DNA of 6,087 nt, taken from assembly GCA_014804915.1 (NCBI GenBank), contig JAAUYW010000070.1, forward strand, positions 9,429-15,515. The letters are read 5' to 3'. Under the pieces are notes generated by a model, which saw only the letters and a list, made by a program, of their open reading frames with translations, did not search any database and was not told the DNA's origin. Shown piece by piece: positions 1 through 5,552 of the stretch (its first letter is position 1; every line of letters starts with the position of its first letter). Source of the stretch: Desulfovibrio sp. (GTDB taxonomy: Bacteria > Desulfobacterota > Desulfovibrionia > Desulfovibrionales > Desulfovibrionaceae). A program made the position numbers and the translations under genes.

Positions 1-1049
1 GCCGAATCCGAAAAATCAGTCAGCATGACCATGACCTTGGCATATTCATAACCAGGCCTGAATATGCGCTCAAGGCCGCTTCTGGCAGCGCGGATAAAAT
101 CCGCGCTGTCAAAACTGGGCCGCGCAAGCCTGACCATTGTCATTTCATCATGCTGGGGCCTGTCTTTCCGCGCCCAGGACGTCTGAAGGCGCACGCAGAC
201 CAGCTGGGCCAGCAAATGCTTGCGCCGCAATTTTTCGCCAGCGCGGGCCGCATGAAACGCGGCCGCTTCGGCCAGCGGTTCAAGAGTAGTTACCTTGTAG
301 CCAAGCGAACGTGAAGAGACAACCGAGGCATGCGTAAGCGGGATATCCTCGCCAATTGCAGGAATGCCGCGCAATTCCATAAGCACGTTCAGGCCGGTAA
401 CTGTCAGCAATTTGCGAATCAGTCCAGGATCGGCATCGCGTAGCTGCAGGGCATTGGCAATGCCGCGCAATTTCAGCTTCAGCGCGCCGCGCCGCCCTAT
501 GCCCCAGATATCGCCCACATCCACGCCAGCCAGAATGGAATCAACGCAATCGCAATGCGCGAAATTATAAATTCCGCCAAATTCGGGATTTTTTTTGGCT
601 ACGCGGGTGGCGATTTTGGCGAGCACTCGGGTAGGCGCTATGCCAATTGAAAGCGGCAAACCCACCCAGCGGCGCACCCGTTCCCTGGCCTGCTGGGCCA
701 GCCTGTCCGCATTTGCGGCCAGCGCGCCGTTCAGGGGCAGAAACGCCTCATCAATGGAATACACCTCCACCTGCGGCGTAACCGTCTGCAAGGTCTGCAT
801 CACCCTGTGGGAAAGATCCCCATACAGGGTATAGTTGGATGAGAATACGGCGACCTGATGCTTTTTCAGCAAGGGGCGCAATTCAAATTCCGGCTTGCCC
901 ATGGGAATGCCCAGAGCTTTGGCTTCGCTGCTCCTGGCGACAATACAGCCATCATTATTGCTGAGCACTACAATGGGGCGCCCGGCCAGATCCGGCCGGC
1001 AGACACGCTCGCAGGAAGCGTAAAAAGAGTCGCAATCCGCAAGCGCCAT
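1..1049 (-). CDS. umuC: UmuC-type Y-family translesion DNA polymerase (partial, C-terminus beyond left edge)
   Basis: This is the catalytic subunit type of DNA polymerase V, which copies past damaged template bases. The visible 349 residues begin MALADCDSFYASCERV, the usual UmuC start, and match the family throughout. The metal-binding aspartate is D5, the steric-gate position is Y10, and the YSIDEAF block (residues 97-103) supplies catalytic D100 and E101. VVLSNNDGC (27-35) and SSNYTLYGDLSHRVM (70-84) are finger/palm blocks, and DIWGIGRR (180-187) is the helix-hairpin-helix region. The little-finger domain follows. E. coli UmuC has 422 residues, so roughly 70 are missing here, including the end where clamp-binding motifs often lie. 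The ATG at 1049 fits the family N-terminus. An in-frame ATG at 1088 has a better ribosome site (GGAAGG, 7 bases upstream) and would add 13 residues; a third ATG is at 1121. The gene follows the receiver/TPR gene closely, so the two are probably co-transcribed. No umuD precedes it. The product call is firm; the exact start is not. Confidence 0.93.
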   Translation of the reverse strand, partial: MALADCDSFYASCERVCRPDLAGRPIVVLSNNDGCIVARSSEAKALGIPMGKPEFELRPLLKKHQVAVFSSNYTLYGDLSHRVMQTLQTVTPQVEVYSIDEAFLPLNGALAANADRLAQQARERVRRWVGLPLSIGIAPTRVLAKIATRVAKKNPEFGGIYNFAHCDCVDSILAGVDVGDIWGIGRRGALKLKLRGIANALQLRDADPGLIRKLLTVTGLNVLMELRGIPAIGEDIPLTHASVVSSRSLGYKVTTLEPLAEAAAFHAARAGEKLRRKHLLAQLVCVRLQTSWARKDRPQHDEMTMVRLARPSFDSADFIRAARSGLERIFRPGYEYAKVMVMLTDFSDS

Positions 1050-1127
1050 CAGCGAACCGTCCAGGGCCGTGGCCCCTGCGCCAGGCATGGGTTTGCCTTC
1101 CAGTCCGGACTTCGGCAGCATCAGATA

Positions 1128-2468
1128 TCAGGCGCTCCGCGCAGTTTTCGACTTGCCGGCCAGCTTCCAGGTCAGCTTGATTACTGACAAAAATTCATTT
1201 AACCGCGGTTTTTTCGCAAACAGCTCGCTTGCGGCCTCCTGTTCGCCCAGCGGAGCCAGCAGCTCCCCTCCCTCTTCAGGCTCTTCCTCGTTCCAGGCCC
1301 GGATGACAGTCTCCTGGCGCAATTCTGGCGTTTCAGGCGCAAGCTCCGGCGTTTCCTCAGCCCGCTTGCGCCTGGCCAGAGCCTGCGCAAGCTGCCATTT
1401 CCGCTCCTCGGCCATTTGCCGCTGCCGCTCCCGCCGCTGCTTCTCCATTACTGCCATGCTCTGGCGAATGTCGCCAGCCATGAACTCGTGATCGCCCTCT
1501 TCCTCCAGGCTTTGCTCAAGCGCGGCGAACATCTTTTCAGGATCTTCGGCAGCCATGCAAACGCGCGCATACCTTTCGCCAGCTTTCATCTTGGGCATCA
1601 AGTTCAGGCTCTGCACCAGCGCATCTGCCGCAGCCTTGTACTCCTGCTGGCGAATGAGCTTGTGCGCATAGCTCAAAAAGGGATTTTTCGCGGATGGATC
1701 ATGCTGCAGCAGCCTGGCATAAGCGCTGCGGGCGCGATTCCAGCGCCTTGTGGAAACAAAGGATTCGCTGGCTTCGCCAAGCCAGGTTCTGAACCTCTGC
1801 ATATCTCCCCTGCCCTTGAAAGCTGCCGCAAGACCAAGCTCGGCCTCGGCCTTTGTTTCCGGATCACGCATGGCCTGCTCAAAAGCAGCGATCGCAATAT
1901 CCCAGCGCTGCTCGGCAAGCGACTTCATGCCAGCCCTGAAATAATCCTCAGGCTTTTTTTCCGGACGCAGCAACACGCCATAAGTGGCAAGCGCCTCTTC
2001 AAACGCCTCCGCATCCATGCCCGCAATTTCCGGCCTGAGCCTGCGCTGGCCCGGCACCTGGCGCACCAGCGGCACCAGATGCTTTTTCAGGGTGTTTATG
2101 GAATAGGGACGACCCAGCAGACTGCTGGCCTGACAGCCCAGAGCGCGCATTTCCTCCGCCTCGCCCTCACTGGCGAGAATAAGCAGAATGGGCAGGCCAG
2201 CCAGTCCGGGATGCTGGCGCGCAATCGCGCAAAACTGCTCGCAATCCATGTCGGCAAGCTGGCGCAAGGCAATGACAATGTCCGGATAGCGGGCGCCAGC
2301 CAGATCAGGCCTGGCCAGGAGCTTAGCCGCCTCTATGCCTGAAGTCATCAGCTGCACGTTGGCAATGCCAGCCTCGCGCAGGGCGCGACGATCCAGATTG
2401 CCCGCTTTTTCATTCTCACAAAGCAAAAGAACAGATAACGGCTGCGCTGGCATAATTTCACCGCTCAT
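1128..2468 (-). CDS. Degenerate receiver domain + TPR-repeat protein, probable flagellum-linked regulatory/scaffold protein
   Basis: The protein has 446 residues and no signal peptide or membrane segment, so it is probably cytoplasmic. Residues 11-135 have the length and landmarks of a response-regulator receiver domain: strand LSVLLLCENE (11-20), the PDIVIAL strand (62-68), PILLILA (93-99) and GRPYS (119-123). The active site is not conserved: the phosphoacceptor Asp position is L68, the Thr/Ser position is L98 and the Lys position is R120, so aspartyl phosphorylation is unlikely. Residues about 174-292 form paired TPR-like helices (for example PEDYFRAGMKSLAEQRWDIA and SYAHKLIRQQEYKAAADAL), usually a protein-binding surface. 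A charged, probably coiled-coil helix spans about 335-372. It is followed by an acidic linker (371-402, with ETPEL repeated) and a basic tail (418-446). The start is ATG 2468; a second ATG at 2453 (residue 6) is preceded by GGTGA and may be the true start. It lies divergent from flgF and just upstream of umuC. The exact function is not recognised; a flagellar role is inferred only from position. Confidence 0.88.
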   Translation of the reverse strand: MSGEIMPAQPLSVLLLCENEKAGNLDRRALREAGIANVQLMTSGIEAAKLLARPDLAGARYPDIVIALRQLADMDCEQFCAIARQHPGLAGLPILLILASEGEAEEMRALGCQASSLLGRPYSINTLKKHLVPLVRQVPGQRRLRPEIAGMDAEAFEEALATYGVLLRPEKKPEDYFRAGMKSLAEQRWDIAIAAFEQAMRDPETKAEAELGLAAAFKGRGDMQRFRTWLGEASESFVSTRRWNRARSAYARLLQHDPSAKNPFLSYAHKLIRQQEYKAAADALVQSLNLMPKMKAGERYARVCMAAEDPEKMFAALEQSLEEEGDHEFMAGDIRQSMAVMEKQRRERQRQMAEERKWQLAQALARRKRAEETPELAPETPELRQETVIRAWNEEEPEEGGELLAPLGEQEAASELFAKKPRLNEFLSVIKLTWKLAGKSKTARSA

Positions 2469-2497
2469 TGGCCTGAAGATGGCAAGATATTATCTGA

Positions 2498-2526
2498 CCT
2501 ATAAGGCTATCGCCAGCTTTTTTCAA
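2498..2526 (-). promoter_or_regulatory. Candidate sigma-70 type promoter for the receiver/TPR gene
   Basis: Read on the minus strand, TTGAAA (2526-2521, five of six matches to TTGACA) lies 17 bases before TATAGG (2503-2498, four of six matches to TATAAT). Transcription would start near 2491, giving a leader of about 22 bases before the ATG at 2468. The spacing is ideal but the -10 box is mediocre and the region is AT-rich, so chance matches are likely. No LexA-type operator was recognised beside it. Confidence 0.35.
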
Positions 2527-2607
2527 TGCCACATTTTTGACCCGCTGCCCTGATTTCAAACAGCGCTAAAAACAATGCCGCTGGCGAATGCATCCCTGCT
2601 TTCAAAT

Positions 2608-2623
2608 TGGCCCATTACTTGCA
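2608..2623 (+). promoter_or_regulatory. Sigma-54 (RpoN) -24/-12 promoter of flgF
   Basis: The sequence TGGCCC-ATTAC-TTGCA matches the sigma-54 consensus TGGCAC-N5-TTGCA at all conserved positions but one. The invariant GG (2609-2610) and GC (2621-2622) are separated by exactly 10 bases, as required. Initiation is expected near 2634, giving a leader of about 57 bases to the flgF ATG. Sigma-54 promoters need an enhancer-binding AAA+ activator, usually an FlrC/FleR-type protein for rod and ring genes; which activator acts here cannot be seen. The match lies inside an open TTG-started extension of flgF (from 2607), which argues against that longer start. Confidence 0.82.
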
Positions 2624-2636
2624 TGACAAGATGCAA
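2619..2636. repeat. Inverted repeat TTGCAT-N6-ATGCAA over the flgF -12 box and start site
   Basis: Two perfect 6-base arms, 2619-2624 and 2631-2636, are separated by six bases. The left arm is the -12 element itself and the right arm covers the predicted transcription start near 2634. An operator for a dimeric protein is possible, but a repeat this short also arises by chance. Confidence 0.4.
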
Positions 2637-2678
2637 ATTTCAGGTCTGAGCCCCGGCTTTCTGGCAGGGCGCGCCAGT

Positions 2679-2686
2679 AAAGGAGA
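2679..2686 (+). promoter_or_regulatory. Ribosome binding site that sets the flgF start
   Basis: AAAGGAGA ends four bases before the ATG at 2691. It is a strong Shine-Dalgarno sequence and, with the family-typical N-terminus that follows, fixes the start at 2691 rather than at the upstream TTG at 2607. Confidence 0.85.
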
Positions 2687-2690
2687 TACT

Positions 2691-3485
2691 ATGCAAGACG
2701 CAATGTTCAGCGGCCTGTTTGGCGCGCTAACTACAGAACACCGCATGAATTTTATCGCCAATAATTTGGCGAATGTTAATACCCACGGCTACAAGCGCCA
2801 GACCTTGTCATTCAAGGATACCATGGCTTCCTACGCGCATGATGAAATTCGCGAACCGCTGATGAATGTGCGCTCGCAACCGCTTTTTCCCGAGCCAAAA
2901 AACATGGCCAGGCCAAGAATCGCCGTCTCCGAGATAGATTTCGGCCAGGGCTCAATGGAATTCACAGGCAATGCGCTTGACCTGTGCATCGGCGGGGAGA
3001 ACGCGTTCTTTCGCGTGGAGACCCCTGATGGCGAATATCTGACAAGAAACGGCCATTTTGTGCTTTCCAGCGATGGCACAGTCGTTACAACCGATGGCTA
3101 TCCGCTGCAGGGAGAGGGCGGGCCGGTGGTCATTCCGCCGCAGTCAGGCGATATCGTAATTGGCGGCGATGGCCAGGTATCGGTAGATGGCGCAGTCATC
3201 AACCGCATTTCGCTGATAAGCGTTGACAACCTGCAAAATCTGGAAAAACGCGGCTATAATCTCTACAAGCCGCGCGAAAATGTGGATGTTGCGGAAGGCG
3301 ACGCCTACCAGGCAGGCGCGCGCGTTGAGCAGGGTTTCATCGAAAAGGCCAATGTCGAAGTGGTTTCCGAAATGGTTAACATGATTGAAGTCAATCGCCA
3401 GTTCGAAGCGTACCAGAAAGTAATGCAGACTTCCGATTCCCTGGATCGCACAGCCAATGAAAAGGTCGGCAAACGCATTGGCTAG
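2691..3485 (+). CDS. flgF: Flagellar basal-body proximal rod protein FlgF
   Basis: FlgF is one of the proximal rod subunits of the flagellar drive shaft; it is exported by the flagellar type III apparatus and so has no cleaved signal peptide, and none is seen. The product has 264 residues, usual for the family. The N-terminal rod motif IANNLANVNTHGYKR is at residues 22-36. The central FlgE/F/G-like region includes FTGNALDLCIGGENAFFRV (91-109) and TRNGHFVLSSDGTVVTTDGY (118-137). The C-terminal axial motif is QGFIEKANVEVVSEMVNMIE (214-233), followed by the helix VNRQFEAYQKVMQTSDS. Both conserved ends form the coiled-coil core of axial proteins. FlgF is preferred over FlgG because a closer FlgG match follows at once and this copy lacks the FlgG-type YQT...LPVG segment. 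It is the first gene of the plus-strand operon, behind a sigma-54 promoter and a strong ribosome site. A base-pairing inverted repeat lies in its last codons. Confidence 0.93.
   Translation: MQDAMFSGLFGALTTEHRMNFIANNLANVNTHGYKRQTLSFKDTMASYAHDEIREPLMNVRSQPLFPEPKNMARPRIAVSEIDFGQGSMEFTGNALDLCIGGENAFFRVETPDGEYLTRNGHFVLSSDGTVVTTDGYPLQGEGGPVVIPPQSGDIVIGGDGQVSVDGAVINRISLISVDNLQNLEKRGYNLYKPRENVDVAEGDAYQAGARVEQGFIEKANVEVVSEMVNMIEVNRQFEAYQKVMQTSDSLDRTANEKVGKRIG
3452..3483. repeat. 8-base inverted repeat at the 3' end of flgF
   Basis: AGCCAATG (3452-3459) pairs perfectly with CATTGGCT (3476-3483) across a 16-base loop. It overlaps the last flgF codons and ends three bases before the flgG sigma-54 promoter. 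There is no U-run after it, so it is not a standard terminator. It could be an mRNA hairpin or a binding site; a few such repeats are expected by chance in a window this size. Confidence 0.4.
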
Positions 3486-3501
3486 TGGCCCGTTTATTGC
3501 A
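3486..3501 (+). promoter_or_regulatory. Sigma-54 (RpoN) -24/-12 promoter of flgG
   Basis: TGGCCC-GTTTA-TTGCA starts directly after the flgF TAG. The GG (3487-3488) and GC (3499-3500) are 10 bases apart, and the fixed bases are identical to those of the flgF promoter, including the following T. Initiation is expected near 3512, giving a leader of about 44 bases to the flgG ATG. It would allow flgG, flgA and flgH to be transcribed independently of flgF. Confidence 0.78.
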
Positions 3502-3513
3502 TAGTTTATTGCA
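3492..3513 (+). repeat. Tandem 10-base direct repeat GTTTATTGCA
   Basis: Two perfect copies, 3492-3501 and 3504-3513, lie 12 bases apart, about one helical turn. The first contains the -12 element of the flgG promoter. The second has no GG partner 12 bases earlier, so it is not a second full promoter by itself. Confidence 0.6.
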
Positions 3514-3541
3514 GATTGATTATAAATATAAATTTACTTTC

Positions 3542-3546
3542 AGGAG
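3542..3546 (+). promoter_or_regulatory. Ribosome binding site of flgG
   Basis: AGGAG lies nine bases before the ATG at 3556 and twelve before the second ATG at 3559. The spacing favours the first ATG, giving a product that starts MMRSLYTGATG. Confidence 0.75.
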
Positions 3547-3555
3547 AAAACTGCC

Positions 3556-4341
3556 ATGATGCGCTCCCTTTATACAGGCGCCACCGGCATGGTGGCCCAG
3601 CAGCTTAATATAGATGTTATTTCCAACAACCTTGCCAACGTCAACACAACCGGATTCAAAAAGAGCCGCGCCGAATTCGAGGATCTGATGTACCAGACCA
3701 TGAAGATCGCGGGCTCAGTCACGGAAGGCGACAACAACCTGCCTGTAGGCATTCAGGTTGGCATGGGCGTAAGGCCAACCGCAGTGCACAAGTTTTTCAC
3801 ACAGGGCGATTTCCAGAACACAGGCAATGCCCTTGATGTTGCAATTGAAGGCGACGGCTTCTTCCAGGTGGAAGTGAACGGAGAGCTGATGTACACCCGC
3901 GCAGGCTCATTCAAGCTGAATCAGGATGGCACGGTTGTTACAGCCAATGGCTACATTTTGCAGCCTGAATTCGCAGTGCCAGCCGAGACCAAGAACATCT
4001 CGATTTCAGCCAATGGACACATTGGCGCGCTGGATGCCGAAGGCCAGGAAATCGCTGGCGCCGAGATTCCGCTTTACACTTTCATCAATCCGGCCGGCCT
4101 GGACGCGCGCGGACGCAATCTTTACACGCCAACGGAAGCGTCGGGCCCGGAGCAGGAAGGCATTCCCGGCGAAGACAATGTCGGCACGCTCGCGCAGGGT
4201 TTTCTGGAAATGTCCAATGTGGAAGTGGTGGATGAAATGGTGAACATGATCGTCGGCCAGCGCGCCTACGAAGTCAATTCCAAATCCATCCAGACTTCGG
4301 ACTCCATGCTTGGCATTGCCGTACAGCTGAAACGCAGCTAA
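3556..4341 (+). CDS. flgG: Flagellar basal-body distal rod protein FlgG
   Basis: FlgG builds the distal rod, the drive shaft through the periplasm and the P and L rings. The product has 261 residues, against 260 in E. coli. The start MRSLYTGATGMVAQQ and VISNNLANVNTTGFKK (21-36) form the N-terminal rod motif. FEDLMYQTMK (41-50) leads into the FlgG-specific segment (46-65, ending NNLPVG), which aligns without gaps to the enterobacterial segment linked to rod straightness and rigidity. VGMGVRPTAVHKFFTQGDFQNTGNALDVAI follows over residues 68-97, with the shared FlgE/F/G domain after it. The C-terminal axial motif is QGFLEMSNVEVVDEMVNMI (214-232) with QRAYEVNSKSIQTSD. No signal peptide is seen, as expected for type III export. 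It lies 70 bases after flgF, with its own sigma-54 promoter in the gap, and 12 bases before flgA. Confidence 0.96.
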   Translation: MMRSLYTGATGMVAQQLNIDVISNNLANVNTTGFKKSRAEFEDLMYQTMKIAGSVTEGDNNLPVGIQVGMGVRPTAVHKFFTQGDFQNTGNALDVAIEGDGFFQVEVNGELMYTRAGSFKLNQDGTVVTANGYILQPEFAVPAETKNISISANGHIGALDAEGQEIAGAEIPLYTFINPAGLDARGRNLYTPTEASGPEQEGIPGEDNVGTLAQGFLEMSNVEVVDEMVNMIVGQRAYEVNSKSIQTSDSMLGIAVQLKRS

Positions 4342-4353
4342 TCCGGACTGGAA

Positions 4354-5526
4354 ATGAAATTTCTGACGCTGGCCTTTATATTTATTATTACAGGCATTTT
4401 TATCCCGGCGCCAGGGGGCGCGCTTGCAGCTGGCGGCGTGCCCCAGGCCGTATGGCAGGACAGCGACAGAAATCACAGGCGCTCGCCATCGCAGATTATC
4501 AATCAGATTACGCCACAGGTTAAAACCGGCTCTGTGCAGCTGAATGAGCACGCCCAGGATGAGCGCGCAGCCAAGACGCGCAACATGATTGCCGCGTCAG
4601 CGCCAGCAGAGCCGGGTCCAATGCTGGATGAGAATGACTGGCGCATTAAAATTCTGCCTGCGGCCATAACCAATACGGAAAATGTGCTGCTTGGGGATAT
4701 AGCTACGCCAATAGGCGCCCTGCCGCCTGGTCTCTGGGAAGAATTAAAAAATCGCGAACTCTGGCCCGCGCCTCCGCAGGACAGCAAACCGCTGCAAATT
4801 AACAAGACAAAGCTCTCCCAGGCCCTGCGCCAGGCTCTGGGGAATGATTATACGGCGCATTTAATTTTGCCTACCTCCCTGGTTATCCAGCGCGGAGGCG
4901 TTGTCTTTCGGGAAGACGACCTGCGCAATTATGTAATCAGAAGCCTTGGGCCGCAGCTGGCCGCAATGCCAGGCGAAGCGGAGCTCGGCGATTTCCGGCT
5001 GCCGGAATATATCTTTCTTTCCCATGCTGGCCAGCAGGTGCAACTCGAGCCAGGCAAGCTGGCGCCCGGGCGCGTTCCCCTGCGCTTTGCCATCCAGGAA
5101 GCTGATGGCAATGTGCTGCGGCGCGTGGCAGGCACAGCAAAACTGACTTTATGGATCACGGCTCCGGCGGCAGCGCGACCGCTTAATAAGGGAGAAACGC
5201 TTGATCCCTCAGCCATAACTTTCATGCGCATGAACGCCAGCCAGATGAAAGACGCGCCCTGGGATGGGCAGGGCGGCCCCTGGCAGGTTATTCGCGCAGT
5301 CGGCACAGGCGAGCCAATACTGCAATCTGATCTGGCAAGCAAGGCCATGGTGCGCCGTGGCAATATTTTGACACTGATATTTTCCCGCGGCAATCTGCAT
5401 ATGACCATTCAGGCTGAAGCGCTCGCGGATGGCGAACCGGGCCAGACAATTCCGGTACGCAATTTGCAAACAAAGAAACAGGTATATGCCACAGTCAAGG
5501 ATGGCAGCACGGTAACAATCCACTAG
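4354..5526 (+). CDS. flgA: FlgA, periplasmic chaperone for P-ring assembly (long form)
   Basis: FlgA helps FlgI assemble the P ring around the distal rod. The 390-residue precursor starts with a Sec signal peptide: MK, a hydrophobic core (residues 3-19) and a likely cleavage after ALA at 25. Residues about 27-92 form a low-complexity linker rich in Gln, Asn, Ala and Pro. A conserved domain starts near 96 (RIKILPAA, then LLGDIA at 112-117, LVIQRGGVVF at 176-185). The C-terminal SAF/ChapFlgA region runs from about 268 to 390, with RPLNKGETLDPSAI (275-288), AVGTGEPILQSDL (315-327) and a GNILTLIFSRGNLHMTIQAEALADGEPGQ stretch (336-364). E. coli FlgA has 219 residues; the extra length is the linker and the N-terminal domain, as in other large FlgA proteins. 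The ribosome site is weak (GGA six bases before ATG), so translation may be coupled to flgG, which ends 12 bases upstream. Confidence 0.9.
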   Translation: MKFLTLAFIFIITGIFIPAPGGALAAGGVPQAVWQDSDRNHRRSPSQIINQITPQVKTGSVQLNEHAQDERAAKTRNMIAASAPAEPGPMLDENDWRIKILPAAITNTENVLLGDIATPIGALPPGLWEELKNRELWPAPPQDSKPLQINKTKLSQALRQALGNDYTAHLILPTSLVIQRGGVVFREDDLRNYVIRSLGPQLAAMPGEAELGDFRLPEYIFLSHAGQQVQLEPGKLAPGRVPLRFAIQEADGNVLRRVAGTAKLTLWITAPAAARPLNKGETLDPSAITFMRMNASQMKDAPWDGQGGPWQVIRAVGTGEPILQSDLASKAMVRRGNILTLIFSRGNLHMTIQAEALADGEPGQTIPVRNLQTKKQVYATVKDGSTVTIH

Positions 5527-5540
5527 CCGCGTTGCGAATA

Positions 5541-5548
5541 AAAGGAGA
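5541..5548 (+). promoter_or_regulatory. Ribosome binding site of flgH
   Basis: AAAGGAGA lies four bases before the ATG at 5553 and is the same octamer as in front of flgF. With the lipoprotein signal that follows it fixes the flgH start, which is otherwise easily missed because the gene is cut by the window edge. Confidence 0.85.
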
Positions 5549-5552
5549 AACA

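Larger units (their letters stand above)
2469..2690. other. Divergent intergenic control region
   Basis: This 222-base region separates the minus-strand receiver/TPR-umuC group from the flagellar operon. It holds a candidate sigma-70 promoter facing left (2498-2526), the sigma-54 promoter facing right (2608-2623), an inverted repeat over that promoter and the flgF ribosome site. It is more AT-rich than the flanking genes. Upstream activator sites for the sigma-54 promoter would be expected between about 2480 and 2560, but I cannot recognise any. No small gene with a ribosome site was found. Confidence 0.7.

Noticed and set aside
858..1491. Two overlapping plus-strand frames (109 and 140 residues) opposite umuC and the end of the receiver/TPR gene
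   Set aside because: The minus-strand reading shows the conserved UmuC start and catalytic residues, so these are shadows.
1416..2342. A 308-residue open frame on the plus strand, opposite the receiver/TPR gene
   Set aside because: It lies wholly antisense to a gene with recognisable domains, has no ribosome site or family resemblance, and its composition (rich in Leu, Ala, His, Arg) is that of a mirror frame in GC-rich coding DNA.
2515..2530. A possible leftward sigma-54 promoter, TGGCATTGAAAAAAGC on the minus strand
   Set aside because: GG and GC are separated by 11 bases rather than 10, which sigma-54 does not usually tolerate, and the TTGC part is missing.
2607..2690. A 28-residue N-terminal extension of flgF from TTG 2607
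   Set aside because: It overlaps the sigma-54 promoter, lies upstream of the predicted transcription start, has no ribosome site, and the family N-terminus and AAAGGAGA support ATG 2691.
4006..4551. A 181-residue open frame on the minus strand across the flgG-flgA junction
   Set aside because: It is antisense to two well-supported flagellar genes and resembles no protein I know; it is a shadow frame.
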